Position numbers and translations under genes: made by a program
In this document: piece by piece, positions 25,508 to 34,572 of the stretch
Position numbering within the stretch: the first letter of the stretch is position 1
Layout of the letters: each line of letters begins with the position of its first letter
Notes under the pieces: model-generated
Databases searched by the model: none
Told to the model about the DNA's origin: nothing
Seen by the model: only the letters and a program-made list of their open reading frames with translations
Assembly (NCBI GenBank): GCA_031119205.1
Contig: JAVHYF010000015.1
Coordinates: 16,575-80,574, forward strand
Source of the DNA: Moraxellaceae bacterium
GTDB taxonomy: Bacteria; Pseudomonadota; Gammaproteobacteria; Burkholderiales; Rhodocyclaceae
Direction of reading: 5' to 3'
DNA: 64,000 nucleotides

Positions 25508-25860
25508 GCTACCCCGGCATGCACGTCGAGACCGGCCGCACGATTGCGGATCTGCAGCATATCCGCCAATCGGTGCGCGACATCCTCACCACACGCCTGG
25601 GCACCCGGCTGATGCGTCGCGACTACGGATCACTGCTGCCCGAGCTGATCGACCAGCCGCTGAACGACGCCACCCGCATGCGGGTCATGGCGGCCACCGT
25701 TGCAGCAGTGATCGCGTGGGAGCCGCGCATCCGCGTCACGCACGTGGGGATGGAGGTCGGCACTGGCGACGCTGCCGGCACGCTGGTGGTCACGCTCGAC
25801 GGCGAGCGCACCGACGGCCCGCGCGGCGAAGCCGTATCTCTGGAGGTACCCCTGCGATGA
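25504..25860 (+). CDS. W: Baseplate wedge protein (P2 gpW, gp25-like)
   Basis: A 118-residue GpW/gp25 family baseplate protein. Landmarks are LQHIRQSVRDILTTRLGTRLMRRDYGS (residues 15-41) with the RxDYGS core, and LIDQPLNDATRMRVMAA. It overlaps V and J by ATGA at both ends, so translation is coupled along the operon. Confidence 0.94.
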   Translation: MSYPGMHVETGRTIADLQHIRQSVRDILTTRLGTRLMRRDYGSLLPELIDQPLNDATRMRVMAATVAAVIAWEPRIRVTHVGMEVGTGDAAGTLVVTLDGERTDGPRGEAVSLEVPLR

Positions 25861-26765
25861 GCGGCCCGATCGACCTGAGCCAACTACCTCCACCGGACAT
25901 CATCGAGCCGGCCGAGTTCGAAGCCCTGTTGGCCGAGCGCAAGGCCGCTTTGGTGGCGCTCCACCCCGTGGAGGAGCGCGCCGCGATCGCACAAACGCTG
26001 GAGCTGGAATCCGAACCCATCGTCAAGATCCTGCAGGAGAACGCTTATCGCGAACTGCTGCTGCGCCAACGCGTAAACGAGTCCGCGCGCGCCGTGATGC
26101 TGGCCTTCGCCACCGGCGCGGATCTGGATCAGCTGGCGGCCAACTTCAACGTGAAGCGCCTGGTGGTTCAGGAAGGCAATCCGAGCGCAGTGCCGCCAGT
26201 GCCGGAAGTGCTGGAGAGCCACGCCGCGCTGCGCGAGCGAGCGCAAGGAGCGTTCGAGGGCCTGTCCGTCGCAGGCCCGCGTCTCGCTTACGAGCAGAAG
26301 GCGCGCAGCGCGGATGGTCGTGTCGCGGACGCAAGCGCGATCAGCCCGGAGCCCTGCGAGGTACTGGTGTCCGTGCTTCAGATTGATGGCGATGGCACGG
26401 CGAGCCCGGATGTGCTCGCCATCGTGGCGGGCGCGCTCAGCGAAGAAGACGTGCGCCCGCTGGGCGATCGCGTGACTGTGCAATCCGGGGAGATCGTCGG
26501 GTACGAGATCGAGGCGGTGATCTACCCGCCGCCAGGCCCTGAAGCTGAGCCAATCGTCGCGGCCGCCCGTGCACGCGCGGAGGCCTACCGCGACGAACGT
26601 CGCCGCCTGGGCCGCAGCATCCGGCGCTCTGCGTTGTTCAAGGCGCTGCACGTCGACGGCGGCTACGTCGATCTGATCAAGCCGGCAGCAGACATCGTGC
26701 TGGACAGGACGCAGGCTGCGCACTGCACGAGCTTCCTGGTCACCGCCGGTGAGAGCGATGACTGA
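25857..26765 (+). CDS. J: Baseplate protein (P2 gpJ)
   Basis: A 302-residue baseplate J-like protein. Landmarks are the N-terminal IDLSQLPPPDIIEPAEFEAL, AFATGADLDQLAANFNVKR and PLGDRVTVQSGEIVGYEIEA. It forms the outer edge of the baseplate with W and I. Start and stop overlap neighbours by a few bases. Confidence 0.94.
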   Translation: MSGPIDLSQLPPPDIIEPAEFEALLAERKAALVALHPVEERAAIAQTLELESEPIVKILQENAYRELLLRQRVNESARAVMLAFATGADLDQLAANFNVKRLVVQEGNPSAVPPVPEVLESHAALRERAQGAFEGLSVAGPRLAYEQKARSADGRVADASAISPEPCEVLVSVLQIDGDGTASPDVLAIVAGALSEEDVRPLGDRVTVQSGEIVGYEIEAVIYPPPGPEAEPIVAAARARAEAYRDERRRLGRSIRRSALFKALHVDGGYVDLIKPAADIVLDRTQAAHCTSFLVTAGESDD

Positions 26766-27372
26766 CACCCTGCTACCGGCCAACGCGACCCTGCTGGAGC
26801 GCGCAGCAGCGGAGGCTTGCGCTCGCGCCACGACGCTGGACGTGCCCTTGCGCGATCTGTGGAGCCCCGAGCGCTGCCCGCTGGCGCTGCTGCCTTTGCT
26901 CGCCTGGGCCTTCTCCGTCGATCGCTGGGACCCAGAATGGAGCGAGGCGGCGAAGCGTGCGGTGATCCGTCATTCGTTCTCGCTACACGCGCACAAGGGC
27001 ACCATCGCCGCCCTGCGCCGCGTGGTGGAGCCGCTGGGCTTCCTGATCACCATCACCGAGTGGTGGGAGACGGTGCCACCCGGACCGCGCGGCACCTTCA
27101 CCGTCGACATCGGCGTGCTGGACACCGGCATCACCGACCAGATGTTCCACGAGCTGGAGCGGCTGATCGACGACGTCAAGCCGGTCTCCCGCCATCTACT
27201 CGGTCTCGCGATCCAGATGGAAGTGCGAGGCACCGCGTACCTCGGTGCGCTCGCCCACGACGGCGAGACCACCACCGTCCATCCCTACGCACCCGGCCCG
27301 ATCACCAGTGCCGGCGGCTCGCCGTTCGCTGGCGCCTCTCACCTCATCGACACACTGAGCGTACATCCATGA
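26758..27372 (+). CDS. I: Tail protein I (P2 gpI)
   Basis: A 204-residue baseplate component of the P2 I family, which links the fibres to the baseplate. Landmarks are LPANATLLERAAAEA, PLLAWAFSVDRWDPEWSEAAK and HKGTIAALRRVVEPLGF. The ATG at 26758 overlaps the J stop by 8 bases. Confidence 0.93.
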   Translation: MTDTLLPANATLLERAAAEACARATTLDVPLRDLWSPERCPLALLPLLAWAFSVDRWDPEWSEAAKRAVIRHSFSLHAHKGTIAALRRVVEPLGFLITITEWWETVPPGPRGTFTVDIGVLDTGITDQMFHELERLIDDVKPVSRHLLGLAIQMEVRGTAYLGALAHDGETTTVHPYAPGPITSAGGSPFAGASHLIDTLSVHP

Positions 27373-28856
27373 GCACCACTTACTTTTCGATCCTCACGAC
27401 GATTGGCGAGGCGAAGCTCGCCAACGCCGTGGCGCTTGGCACTCAGTTGCGCATCACGCACATGGCGGTGGGCGACGGTGGCGGCGCCTTGCCGGCGCCG
27501 AGCCCTGCACAGAGCACACTGGTCAACGAAGTTCGCCGCGCGCCACTGAACGAGCTGAAGCCAGATCCAGCGAACCCGAGCCAGCTCATCGCGGAGCAGG
27601 TGATCCCGGAGACGGTGGGCGGCTGGTGGATACGTGAAGCCGGTCTGATCGACGAAGACGGAGATCTGATCGTGGTGTGCAACCTGCCCCCGACCTATAA
27701 GCCACAACTGACCGAGGGATCGGGGCGAACTCAGGTGGTGCGGATCGTTTCGCTGTTCAGCAGCACCGCCAACGTGCAACTGAAGATCGACCCGGCCGTG
27801 GTGCTGGCTACGCGCGGCTATGTCGACGACAAGATCAGCGCCGAGCTGACGCGGCGGGACAGCAAGCAATCGGTGCGCGTCGCCACCACTGCGGCAATCG
27901 CCCTGAACGGTCTGCAGACGATCGACGGCATCGTGCTGGCGGTCGGTGATCGCGTGCTGGTCAAGAACCAGGCGGCCGGCGCGGAGAACGGGATCTACAC
28001 CGTCGCGGCCGGTGCCTGGACGCGCGCCGCAGATGCCGATACGGCGATCGAAGTGACGCCGGGACTCTTCGTGCCAGTCGAGCAAGGAACCGCCAACGCG
28101 GACAGCCTGTGGCAACTGAGCACCGACGCACCCATCGTGCTCGGCACCACGCCACTGATCTTCGAGATGGCGGCCGGACGCACCGGCGTGGCTGCTGGAA
28201 CCTACCGCAGTGTGACGGTCAATGCGCGTGGCCTGGTCATTGGCGCCACTAATCCCGCGAGTGAAGCCATCGTCCGGCTGACCACCGGCCAGGCACTGCC
28301 GGCCAGCAACATCGGCCCGATCTGGCACGACGACTACAACTCGCTGATGACCTGGCAGGCCTTCACTGCCAACGGCGCAGCGTACATCGGCTACGCCAGC
28401 GTGCTGATCGGAAGTCTGCTCGCCGACACGCAACCGACGCCGCGTTCCGGTTACATCAAGTCCGGCATCGCCAACCTGTCCCGCACCACGTATGCCGCCC
28501 TGCGCGCCTGGGCCATTCACAACGGCTTCATGGTTGCTGAAGGCGTCTGGGCCTCTGGCCGCATCGCTGTGAAAGACAACGCAGATGGCACCACTTTCAC
28601 GGCCTACGACGTGCGCGGTGAGTTCGCACGCTTCTGGGATGACGGGCGCGGCGTGGTGACGGGTCAATCCTTCGGTGCCTGGCTCGCCGATGAGCTCAAA
28701 AGCCACAGCCACTCTTACGTTACCCAAGGCGCCACGGCCAACGTATCGGGAGACGGCTCAGGCATGGAGTACGCCACCACCGCTCAAACAGGCGCAACCG
28801 GCGGCACAGAAACCCGCCCACGCAGCGTCGCACTGCTCGCTGCCATCAAGTTCTGA
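27369..28856 (+). CDS. H: Tail fibre protein (P2 gpH-like)
   Basis: A 495-residue receptor-binding fibre. The N-terminus (MSTTYFSILTTIGEAKLANA) is the conserved P2-type attachment domain (DUF3751). The middle has a repeat that reads VLAVGDRVLVKNQAAGAENGIY, seen in many fibres. The C-terminus has a tail-collar-like end with DVRGEFARFWDDGRG. The variable end presumably sets host range. Confidence 0.9.
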   Translation: MSTTYFSILTTIGEAKLANAVALGTQLRITHMAVGDGGGALPAPSPAQSTLVNEVRRAPLNELKPDPANPSQLIAEQVIPETVGGWWIREAGLIDEDGDLIVVCNLPPTYKPQLTEGSGRTQVVRIVSLFSSTANVQLKIDPAVVLATRGYVDDKISAELTRRDSKQSVRVATTAAIALNGLQTIDGIVLAVGDRVLVKNQAAGAENGIYTVAAGAWTRAADADTAIEVTPGLFVPVEQGTANADSLWQLSTDAPIVLGTTPLIFEMAAGRTGVAAGTYRSVTVNARGLVIGATNPASEAIVRLTTGQALPASNIGPIWHDDYNSLMTWQAFTANGAAYIGYASVLIGSLLADTQPTPRSGYIKSGIANLSRTTYAALRAWAIHNGFMVAEGVWASGRIAVKDNADGTTFTAYDVRGEFARFWDDGRGVVTGQSFGAWLADELKSHSHSYVTQGATANVSGDGSGMEYATTAQTGATGGTETRPRSVALLAAIKF

Positions 28857-28864
28857 GGACCACC

Positions 28865-29602
28865 ATGAACAAGACCATCCACCACTACCACCCAGACACC
28901 AAGGAACTGCTGGGCCAAGGGCTGGCTGACGAATCTCCGCTCGAGCCCGGCAAGCTGCTGTTGCCGTCCTTCTCCACCCGGAAGGTGCCACCTGCCGCCG
29001 GCGTGCAGCAGATCGCCGTGTTCGACGAAGCCGGCGACCGCTGGACGCTTGCGCCGGACTTCCGCAACGCACAGCTGTACCGCACCAGCGATGGCACCGC
29101 CGTCACCGTGGCGACCATCGGCCCGCAGCCAGCAGACACGACCGGTCAACCGCGTCCCACATCACTGCATGACTGGCAAGGTGGCAACTGGACGCTGAAC
29201 ATGACGCGTGCGCACGAAGCACAGTGGCAGGCGATCCAGGCCGAGCGCGACCGCCGAAAGATCGCAGGGGGCATCCACGTCGGCGTGCTGTGGTTCCACA
29301 GCGACGAAGGCAGTCGCATCCAGTACCTGGGCTTGAAGGACCGCGCGCGCGACATGGTCGCAGCGGGTGGCGCCATGGCTGACACCATCCAGATCCTCGA
29401 CCAGTCCGTGCGCTGGAAGACCATGGACGGCACCTTCGTGCCGATGACGGCCCAGCTCGCCTTCGACGTGGTGTCGGCCGTGGGGGTGTTCGACGCCCTG
29501 CTCTTCGCGGTCGCAGAGGAGCACCACGCAGCGATGAAGGCAGCGGCCGACCCGCTCGCTTACGACTTCACAGGCAACTGGCCGGACGCTTTCACGGACT
29601 GA
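28865..29602 (+). CDS. Fibre-associated protein with DUF4376-like end
   Basis: A 245-residue protein in the place of P2 G, the fibre assembly gene. The N-terminal half (TIHHYHPDTKELLGQGLADESPLEPGKLLLP) resembles tail-fibre assembly/host-recognition partners. The C-terminal half (RRKIAGGIHVGVLWFHSDEGSRIQYLGLKDRA, ending AFTD) matches the DUF4376 pattern. It likely helps fold or extend the fibre, but the exact role is inferred. Confidence 0.75.
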   Translation: MNKTIHHYHPDTKELLGQGLADESPLEPGKLLLPSFSTRKVPPAAGVQQIAVFDEAGDRWTLAPDFRNAQLYRTSDGTAVTVATIGPQPADTTGQPRPTSLHDWQGGNWTLNMTRAHEAQWQAIQAERDRRKIAGGIHVGVLWFHSDEGSRIQYLGLKDRARDMVAAGGAMADTIQILDQSVRWKTMDGTFVPMTAQLAFDVVSAVGVFDALLFAVAEEHHAAMKAAADPLAYDFTGNWPDAFTD

Positions 29603-29623
29603 GCGCACGGCGCGGGGGGATGA

Positions 29624-29692
29624 TGTTGTCGTCTGCCCGCACCACAACAATGCACGCTCGGCCGCAGCACGCGCGCGCGGCATCCTAGCCAT
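29624..29692 (+). promoter_or_regulatory. Late promoter for FI-FII-E-T operon
   Basis: TGTTGT (29624-29629), 14 bases, ACAACA (29644-29649), centre 29636.5. CATCCT at 29681-29686 is again 44.5 bases from the centre. The predicted start is near 29693, at an ATGTAA that is not used. A 25-base leader with GGAGA then leads to the sheath ATG at 29718. This is the only plus-strand tail promoter here with a normal leader. Confidence 0.75.
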
Positions 29693-29717
29693 GTAACGAC
29701 CTCCACCGGAGAACGAC

Positions 29718-30890
29718 ATGGCAGACGAATACCACCACGGCGTACGGGTGCTCGAGATCAACGGCGGCACGCGCCCGATCCGCACCATCAGCACCGCCGT
29801 GACCGGCATGGTGGTGACGGCATCCGACGCGGACGCCGCCACCTTCCCGCTCAACAAGGCCGCCCTGGTCACCAACGTGCAGGCCGCCATCGGCAAGGCC
29901 GGTGTGCAAGGCACGCTCGCGAAGGCGCTGGATGCCATCGCCGACCAGACCAACGCCATCACCGTCGTCGTGCGGGTGGAAGAAGGCGCGGACGCAGCGG
30001 CCACCACCAGCAACGTCATCGGCACCACCACGGCCGCCGGCCAGTACACCGGCATGAAGGCGCTGCTCAGCGCCAAATCGCAACTGGGCGTCACGCCGCG
30101 CATCCTCGCCTGTCCGGGTCTGGACACCCTGAACGTCGCGACCGAACTTGCCAGCATCGCCCAGAAGCTGCGCGCATTCGCCTACGTCACGGCGCACGGC
30201 TGCGAAACCAAGGAAGCCGCCGCCACCTACCGCGAGAACTTCAGCCAGCGCGAACTGATGGTTCTGTGGCCGGATTTCGTCACCTGGGACACCGTGGCGA
30301 ATGCACCGGCCAACACCTGGGCCACTGCCCGCGCGCTGGGCCTTCGCGCCAAGGCGGACCAGGAGATCGGCTGGCACAAGACCATCTCGAACATGGGCGT
30401 CAACGGCGTGTCGGGCCTGTCGAAGGATGTCTTCTTCGACCTGCAGAACCCGGCCAGCGATGCCGGCTACCTGAACGCAGCCGACGTCACCACGCTGATC
30501 AACGAGAACGGCTACCGCTTCTGGGGCTCGCGCACCTGCAGCGACGATCCGCTCTTCGCCTTCGAGAACTACACCCGCACCGCGCAGGTGATCGCCGACA
30601 CCATGGCCGAGGCCCACATGTGGGCGGTGGACAAACCCATGCACCCCAGCCTGGTGAAGGATCTGCTCGAAGGCATCAACGCCAAGTTCCGCGAGTGGAA
30701 GGCGCTGGGCTACCTCATCGACGGGCAGGCCTGGTACGACGAGGAAGTGAATCAGGTCGAGTCGCTCAAGAGCGGCAAGCTCTACATCGACTACGACTAC
30801 ACCCCCGTCCCGCCGCTGGAGAACCTGCTGTTCCGCCAGCGCATCACCGATCGTCACCTGCTCGACTTCGCCGCTCGCGTGAGCGCCTGA
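29718..30890 (+). CDS. FI: Tail sheath protein (P2 gpFI)
   Basis: A 390-residue contractile sheath subunit. The N-terminus (YHHGVRVLEINGGTRPIRTISTAVTGMVVTA region, residues 5-35), RFWGSRTCSDDPLFAFENYTRTAQVI and the C-terminal PPLENLLFRQRITDRHLLDFAARV region are typical. GGAGA precedes the ATG. It is the first gene of the late tail operon, followed by the tube gene as in P2. Confidence 0.96.
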   Translation: MADEYHHGVRVLEINGGTRPIRTISTAVTGMVVTASDADAATFPLNKAALVTNVQAAIGKAGVQGTLAKALDAIADQTNAITVVVRVEEGADAAATTSNVIGTTTAAGQYTGMKALLSAKSQLGVTPRILACPGLDTLNVATELASIAQKLRAFAYVTAHGCETKEAAATYRENFSQRELMVLWPDFVTWDTVANAPANTWATARALGLRAKADQEIGWHKTISNMGVNGVSGLSKDVFFDLQNPASDAGYLNAADVTTLINENGYRFWGSRTCSDDPLFAFENYTRTAQVIADTMAEAHMWAVDKPMHPSLVKDLLEGINAKFREWKALGYLIDGQAWYDEEVNQVESLKSGKLYIDYDYTPVPPLENLLFRQRITDRHLLDFAARVSA

Positions 30891-30919
30891 GCCCGGCCCG
30901 CCACTGAAAGGACATCACC

Positions 30920-31429
30920 ATGGCACTGCCCCGCAAGCTCAAGAACTTCAACGTCTTCAACGACGGCACCTCGTACATGGGAGTGGCCGGCGAGATCGTG
31001 CTGCCCAAGCTCACCCGCAAGATGGAGGAGTGGCGCGGCGGTGGCATGAACGGCCCCGTGGAAGTCGACCAAGGCATCGAGAAGCTGGAGTTCGAACATA
31101 CCTACGGCGGGATCGTCCGCCAGATCTTTTCGCAGTTCGGCGTGTCCCGCGTGGATGGCGTGCTGCTGCGCTTCGCCGGTGCGTACCAGCGTGACGACAC
31201 TGGCGCCATCGATGCCGTCGAGGTGGTGGTGCGTGGCCGCCACCGCGAGATCGACCCCGGTACGAGCAAGGCCGGCGACGACACCGCCTTCAAAGTGATG
31301 AGCACGCTGAGCTACTACAAGCTCGTCATCAACGGCGCCACCGTGATCGAGATCGACCTGCTGAACATGGTCGAGATCGTCGATGGCGTGGATCGCCTGG
31401 CCGGCCAGCGCATCGCCTTGAGCATCTGA
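30920..31429 (+). CDS. FII: Tail tube protein (P2 gpFII)
   Basis: A 169-residue major tail tube subunit of the P2 FII family. Landmarks are LPRKLKNFNVFNDGTSYMG, KLTRKMEEWRGGGMNGPVEVD and a C-terminal YYKLVINGATVIEIDLLNM. AAAGGA lies before the ATG. It stacks inside the sheath and is made in step with it. Confidence 0.96.
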   Translation: MALPRKLKNFNVFNDGTSYMGVAGEIVLPKLTRKMEEWRGGGMNGPVEVDQGIEKLEFEHTYGGIVRQIFSQFGVSRVDGVLLRFAGAYQRDDTGAIDAVEVVVRGRHREIDPGTSKAGDDTAFKVMSTLSYYKLVINGATVIEIDLLNMVEIVDGVDRLAGQRIALSI

Positions 31430-31538
31430 GAACACCTCCGCCGAGAAACTGCCAGGGAAGACGGCTTCCGCTGGAGGAAGGGTCGTGCAGGGCGCCGCCG
31501 CTCACCGGGCGCCCTTTCTTCACATCGAGGACCGACAC

Positions 31539-31880
31539 ATGAACACCCCGGAACAGACCGCCGCCCCCGTGCAGCCCCCCAACGTCGTACCGCTCGAGAC
31601 CCCGATCACACGCGGCGCGCAGACCATCACCGAAGTGACCCTGCGCAAGCCCAGCTCCGGCGAACTGCGCGGCGTGCATCTGGGTGAGCTGTTCAAGCTG
31701 GACGTTGCTTCGCTGATCCGCGTTTTGCCCCGCATCACCTCGCCAGCACTGACCGAAGCCGACGTGATGAATCTGGATCCGGCAGACCTCCTGCAGATGG
31801 GTGCCATGGTGAGCGATTTTTTGTTGACCCGCGGGATGAAGGCCGAAGCGCTGAAGCAACTGGCCTCCCAGACCGCATAG
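31539..31880 (+). CDS. E: Tail assembly chaperone (P2 gpE)
   Basis: A 113-residue chaperone for tape-measure assembly. Landmarks are PNVVPLETPITRGAQTITEVTLRKP and ELRGVHLGELFKLDVASLIRVLPRI (regions, residues about 14-65). A T-TTT-TTG slippery site in the right phase lies at codons 94-95 and allows a -1 shift into the E' frame. The ATG at 31539 is a normal family start. Confidence 0.92.
   Translation: MNTPEQTAAPVQPPNVVPLETPITRGAQTITEVTLRKPSSGELRGVHLGELFKLDVASLIRVLPRITSPALTEADVMNLDPADLLQMGAMVSDFLLTRGMKAEALKQLASQTA
31817..31823 (+). promoter_or_regulatory. Programmed -1 frameshift site for E+E'
   Basis: TTTTTTG is read as T TTT TTG in the E frame (E codons start at 31818 and 31821). After a -1 slip the frame is open from 31823 through the E' gene to the stop at 32005 with no break. 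The same heptamer is the known P2 frameshift site at this locus. The fused product would be about 155 residues. Confidence 0.85.
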
Positions 31881-31888
31881 AGGATGCG

Positions 31889-32005
31889 ATGGCGGATATC
31901 GCGGTGGTCTTCCACTGGGCGCCGTCCGAAATGTTCGCGATGGATCTGCATGAACTGATGGCGTGGCGCGAACGCGCACGCGTCCGCAACGGAGGTGACG
32001 AGTGA
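31889..32005 (+). CDS. E': E' frameshift extension (P2 gpE')
   Basis: A 38-residue frame (ADIAVVFHWAPSEMFAMDLH, then ELMAWRERARVRN) that matches the short GpE family, with its Trp-Arg end. It is the -1 continuation of E, with about 22 further codons between the slippery site and this ATG. It may also be made on its own. Its stop overlaps the GTG start of the tape measure gene. Confidence 0.85.
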   Translation: MADIAVVFHWAPSEMFAMDLHELMAWRERARVRNGGDE

Positions 32006-34503
32006 GCCGCTTGCTGCAACTGAAGGTGGTGCTAAGCGCCGTCGATCGCGTGGTGCGCCCGCTGCGTGCCGTCGGCATGGAGTCGAAGAGCACGGCGCGG
32101 GAGGTGAAGGCCATCCGCGACCGGCTGCGCGACCTGAACGCCGCGCAGGGGCAGCTCGACGCGCTGCGCAAGCTGCAGGGCGATGCGCAGGCCACGTCCG
32201 CGGCGCTGAAGAACGCGCAGACCGTCGCACGCGTGCTGCGCCAGCAGTTCGAGGCCACAGAGAAACCGACGCGTGCCATGGGCGTGCAGATGCGCGCCGC
32301 CCAGCGCGAGGCCGACCGCCTGCAGGCGACGCACGGCCAGCAGACCGCGCGCCTGCTGGAGCTGCGTCGGGCCATGAACGCTGCTGGCGTGCGCAACCTC
32401 GCCGACCATCAGCGGCAGCTCACCAGCGAGACGGCGCAGGCCACCGCCGCCTTGCAGCGGCAGGAGGCTGCGCTCGCGGCGGTGAACAAGCGTGCCCAGC
32501 AGATGCACGCTGCGCGCGCCAACTACGACCGCACGATGCAGACCCGCAACGCCATGGCCGGCGCCGGTGTGTCGATGGGCATCGCGGGCGCATCCATCGG
32601 CGCCCCGCTGCTGAAGGTCATCCGCGACTACAGCAGCTTCGAGGACGCCATGGCCGGCGTCGCCCGTCAGGTGGAGGGCACGCGCGACGCGCAAGGCAGG
32701 CTCACCCCGGCCTACTGGGAGATGGCCGCGGCCATCCAGGATCTGGCCGGCCGGAAGATCCCGCTCGCCACCACCGAGATTGCGGCTCTGGTGGAAGCTG
32801 GCGCGCGCATGGGCATCCAGGGCAAGGCCAACCTGCTGGCCTTCGCCGAAACGGCCGGGGTGAGCGCGGCGGCCTTCGACACGGCCGCCAGCGAGATCGG
32901 CGACAGCCTCGGCAAGATCGCCAACCTGTACAAGATCCCGATCGCACGCATCTCGGAGCTGGGTGACGCGATCAACTGGCTGGACGACAACGCGCAGTCC
33001 AGCGGCGCCGACATCATCGAAGTCCTGCAGCGCGTCGGTGGCCTGGCGGACAAGCTGGACTACCGCAAGGCGGCGGCACTCGGCAGCACGTTCCTGAGCC
33101 TGGGCAGTTCACCCGAAGTGGCGGCCAGCGCGGTGAACGCCCTGGTACGCGAGCTGTCGATCGCGCAGGCGCAGCCCAAGAAGTTTCAGGCCGGCCTCGA
33201 GGCGCTGCGCCTGTCCGCACGCGACGTGCAGGACGGCATGGTGAAGGACGCCACCGGCACGATCCTACGCGTGATGGAGTCCATCAACAAGCTGCCGGCG
33301 AACCAGCAGCTCACCGTCACCACTCAGCTCTTCGGCAAGGAGTTCGGCGACGACGCCGCGAAGCTGGCCAGCAACCTGAAGATGTATCGCGACCAGCTCG
33401 CCCTGGTGCATGGCGAAGAGTCACGCGGCTCGATGCAGCGTGAGGCCGAAATCAAGAACCAGCTGCTGTCCGCGCGATGGCAGATGACGCAGAACCGGCT
33501 CTTCGCGCAGACCGCTGCGCTGGGCCGCACGCTGCAGCCCACACTGCTGGCGGTGATGGAGGGCGTCGGCGGCATCCTCAACGCCACCACGCGCTGGGTC
33601 GAGGCCCACCCCACGCTCACCGGCTGGATCCTGAAGGGCGCTGCGGCGCTGTCCATCCTGCTGATCGCCATGGGCGGGCTGACGCTGGGCATGGCCGCCC
33701 TCCTCGGCCCCTTCGCGATGGTGCGCTTCGGCATGGCGATGTTCGGTGTGCAGAGCTTCGGCCTGCTGGGCGTGTTGCGCGGCGTGGCGACCGGTGGTCT
33801 GGCCTTCCTCGGTGGCGCCTTGAAGGCCACGTGGGCGCTGCTGCTGACGAACCCGATCGGCTGGGTGATCATCGCCGTGACCGCACTCGCAGCCGGGGCC
33901 TACCTGCTCTACCGCAACTGGGACACGGTGCGCGGCATGCTCGACGGTGTGTGGGCCGGCTTCACCGGGCGCATCCAGGCACTGCAGTCCGCGTGGGGTG
34001 CGTTCCGCAACGCGCTGGCATCGGGCGACTGGACGGGCATCGGCAAGGCCATCCTGCAGGGCATCGTCGCGGGGCTGGACCTCGCCACGGGCGGCCTGCT
34101 GAGCAAAGCCGTCGGCATCGCCGGTAGCCTGACCGCTGCAGTGAAGGAGAAGCTCGGCATCCGCTCGCCGTCACGGGTCTTTGCGCAGCTCGGTGCCTTC
34201 ACCATGGCGGGCCTGCAGCGCGGCATCCTCGGGGCCGAGGGCGGGCCGTTGTCCGCCATGGCTGGCGTGAGCGATCGCCTCGTCGGTGCGGGCGCGAGTG
34301 GTGGCACGATGCCTATGCGCCCGCTTTCAGCAGGCAGCGCGCAACCGATCTCAGGCAGCGCCCGAGGCGGCGACACTTTCCACATCCACGCCGCACCTGG
34401 CATGGATGAGCGCATGGTGGCCGATATGGTGGTGCGCAAGATCGAAGAACGCGACCGCCAGCGTGCAGCGCGTAACCGCTCGCGACTCACCGACGACGAC
34501 TGA
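32002..34503 (+). CDS. T: Tail tape measure protein (P2 gpT)
   Basis: An 833-residue protein that sets tail length and is threaded through the tube. It starts with GTG at 32002. Residues about 15-170 are a long coiled coil. A tape-measure domain follows (MAGVARQVEGTRD, RKIPLATTEIAALVEAGARMGIQGKANLLAFAET region), then hydrophobic segments (ILKGAAALSILLIAMGGLTLGMAALLG, residues about 545-575), and IRSPSRVFAQLGAFTMAGLQRGI near the end. The protein is of usual length for P2-like phages. Confidence 0.95.
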   Translation: MSRLLQLKVVLSAVDRVVRPLRAVGMESKSTAREVKAIRDRLRDLNAAQGQLDALRKLQGDAQATSAALKNAQTVARVLRQQFEATEKPTRAMGVQMRAAQREADRLQATHGQQTARLLELRRAMNAAGVRNLADHQRQLTSETAQATAALQRQEAALAAVNKRAQQMHAARANYDRTMQTRNAMAGAGVSMGIAGASIGAPLLKVIRDYSSFEDAMAGVARQVEGTRDAQGRLTPAYWEMAAAIQDLAGRKIPLATTEIAALVEAGARMGIQGKANLLAFAETAGVSAAAFDTAASEIGDSLGKIANLYKIPIARISELGDAINWLDDNAQSSGADIIEVLQRVGGLADKLDYRKAAALGSTFLSLGSSPEVAASAVNALVRELSIAQAQPKKFQAGLEALRLSARDVQDGMVKDATGTILRVMESINKLPANQQLTVTTQLFGKEFGDDAAKLASNLKMYRDQLALVHGEESRGSMQREAEIKNQLLSARWQMTQNRLFAQTAALGRTLQPTLLAVMEGVGGILNATTRWVEAHPTLTGWILKGAAALSILLIAMGGLTLGMAALLGPFAMVRFGMAMFGVQSFGLLGVLRGVATGGLAFLGGALKATWALLLTNPIGWVIIAVTALAAGAYLLYRNWDTVRGMLDGVWAGFTGRIQALQSAWGAFRNALASGDWTGIGKAILQGIVAGLDLATGGLLSKAVGIAGSLTAAVKEKLGIRSPSRVFAQLGAFTMAGLQRGILGAEGGPLSAMAGVSDRLVGAGASGGTMPMRPLSAGSAQPISGSARGGDTFHIHAAPGMDERMVADMVVRKIEERDRQRAARNRSRLTDDD

Positions 34504-34572
34504 GGTTGTGGTGCCTCGGCGCCACAACCTCGCACACCCCAGCAGCACGCGCGCGCACGGCATGCTGGCTGC
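34504..34572 (+). promoter_or_regulatory. Late promoter for zinc-finger-U-D operon
   Basis: GGTTGT (34504-34509), 14 bases, ACAACC (34524-34529), centre 34516.5. It keeps the symmetry with one changed base on each side. CATGCT at 34561-34566 is 44.5 bases from the centre and 6 bases before the ATG at 34573. The GCACGCGCGCGC block is also present. P2 itself has no separate late promoter at this place. Confidence 0.72.
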
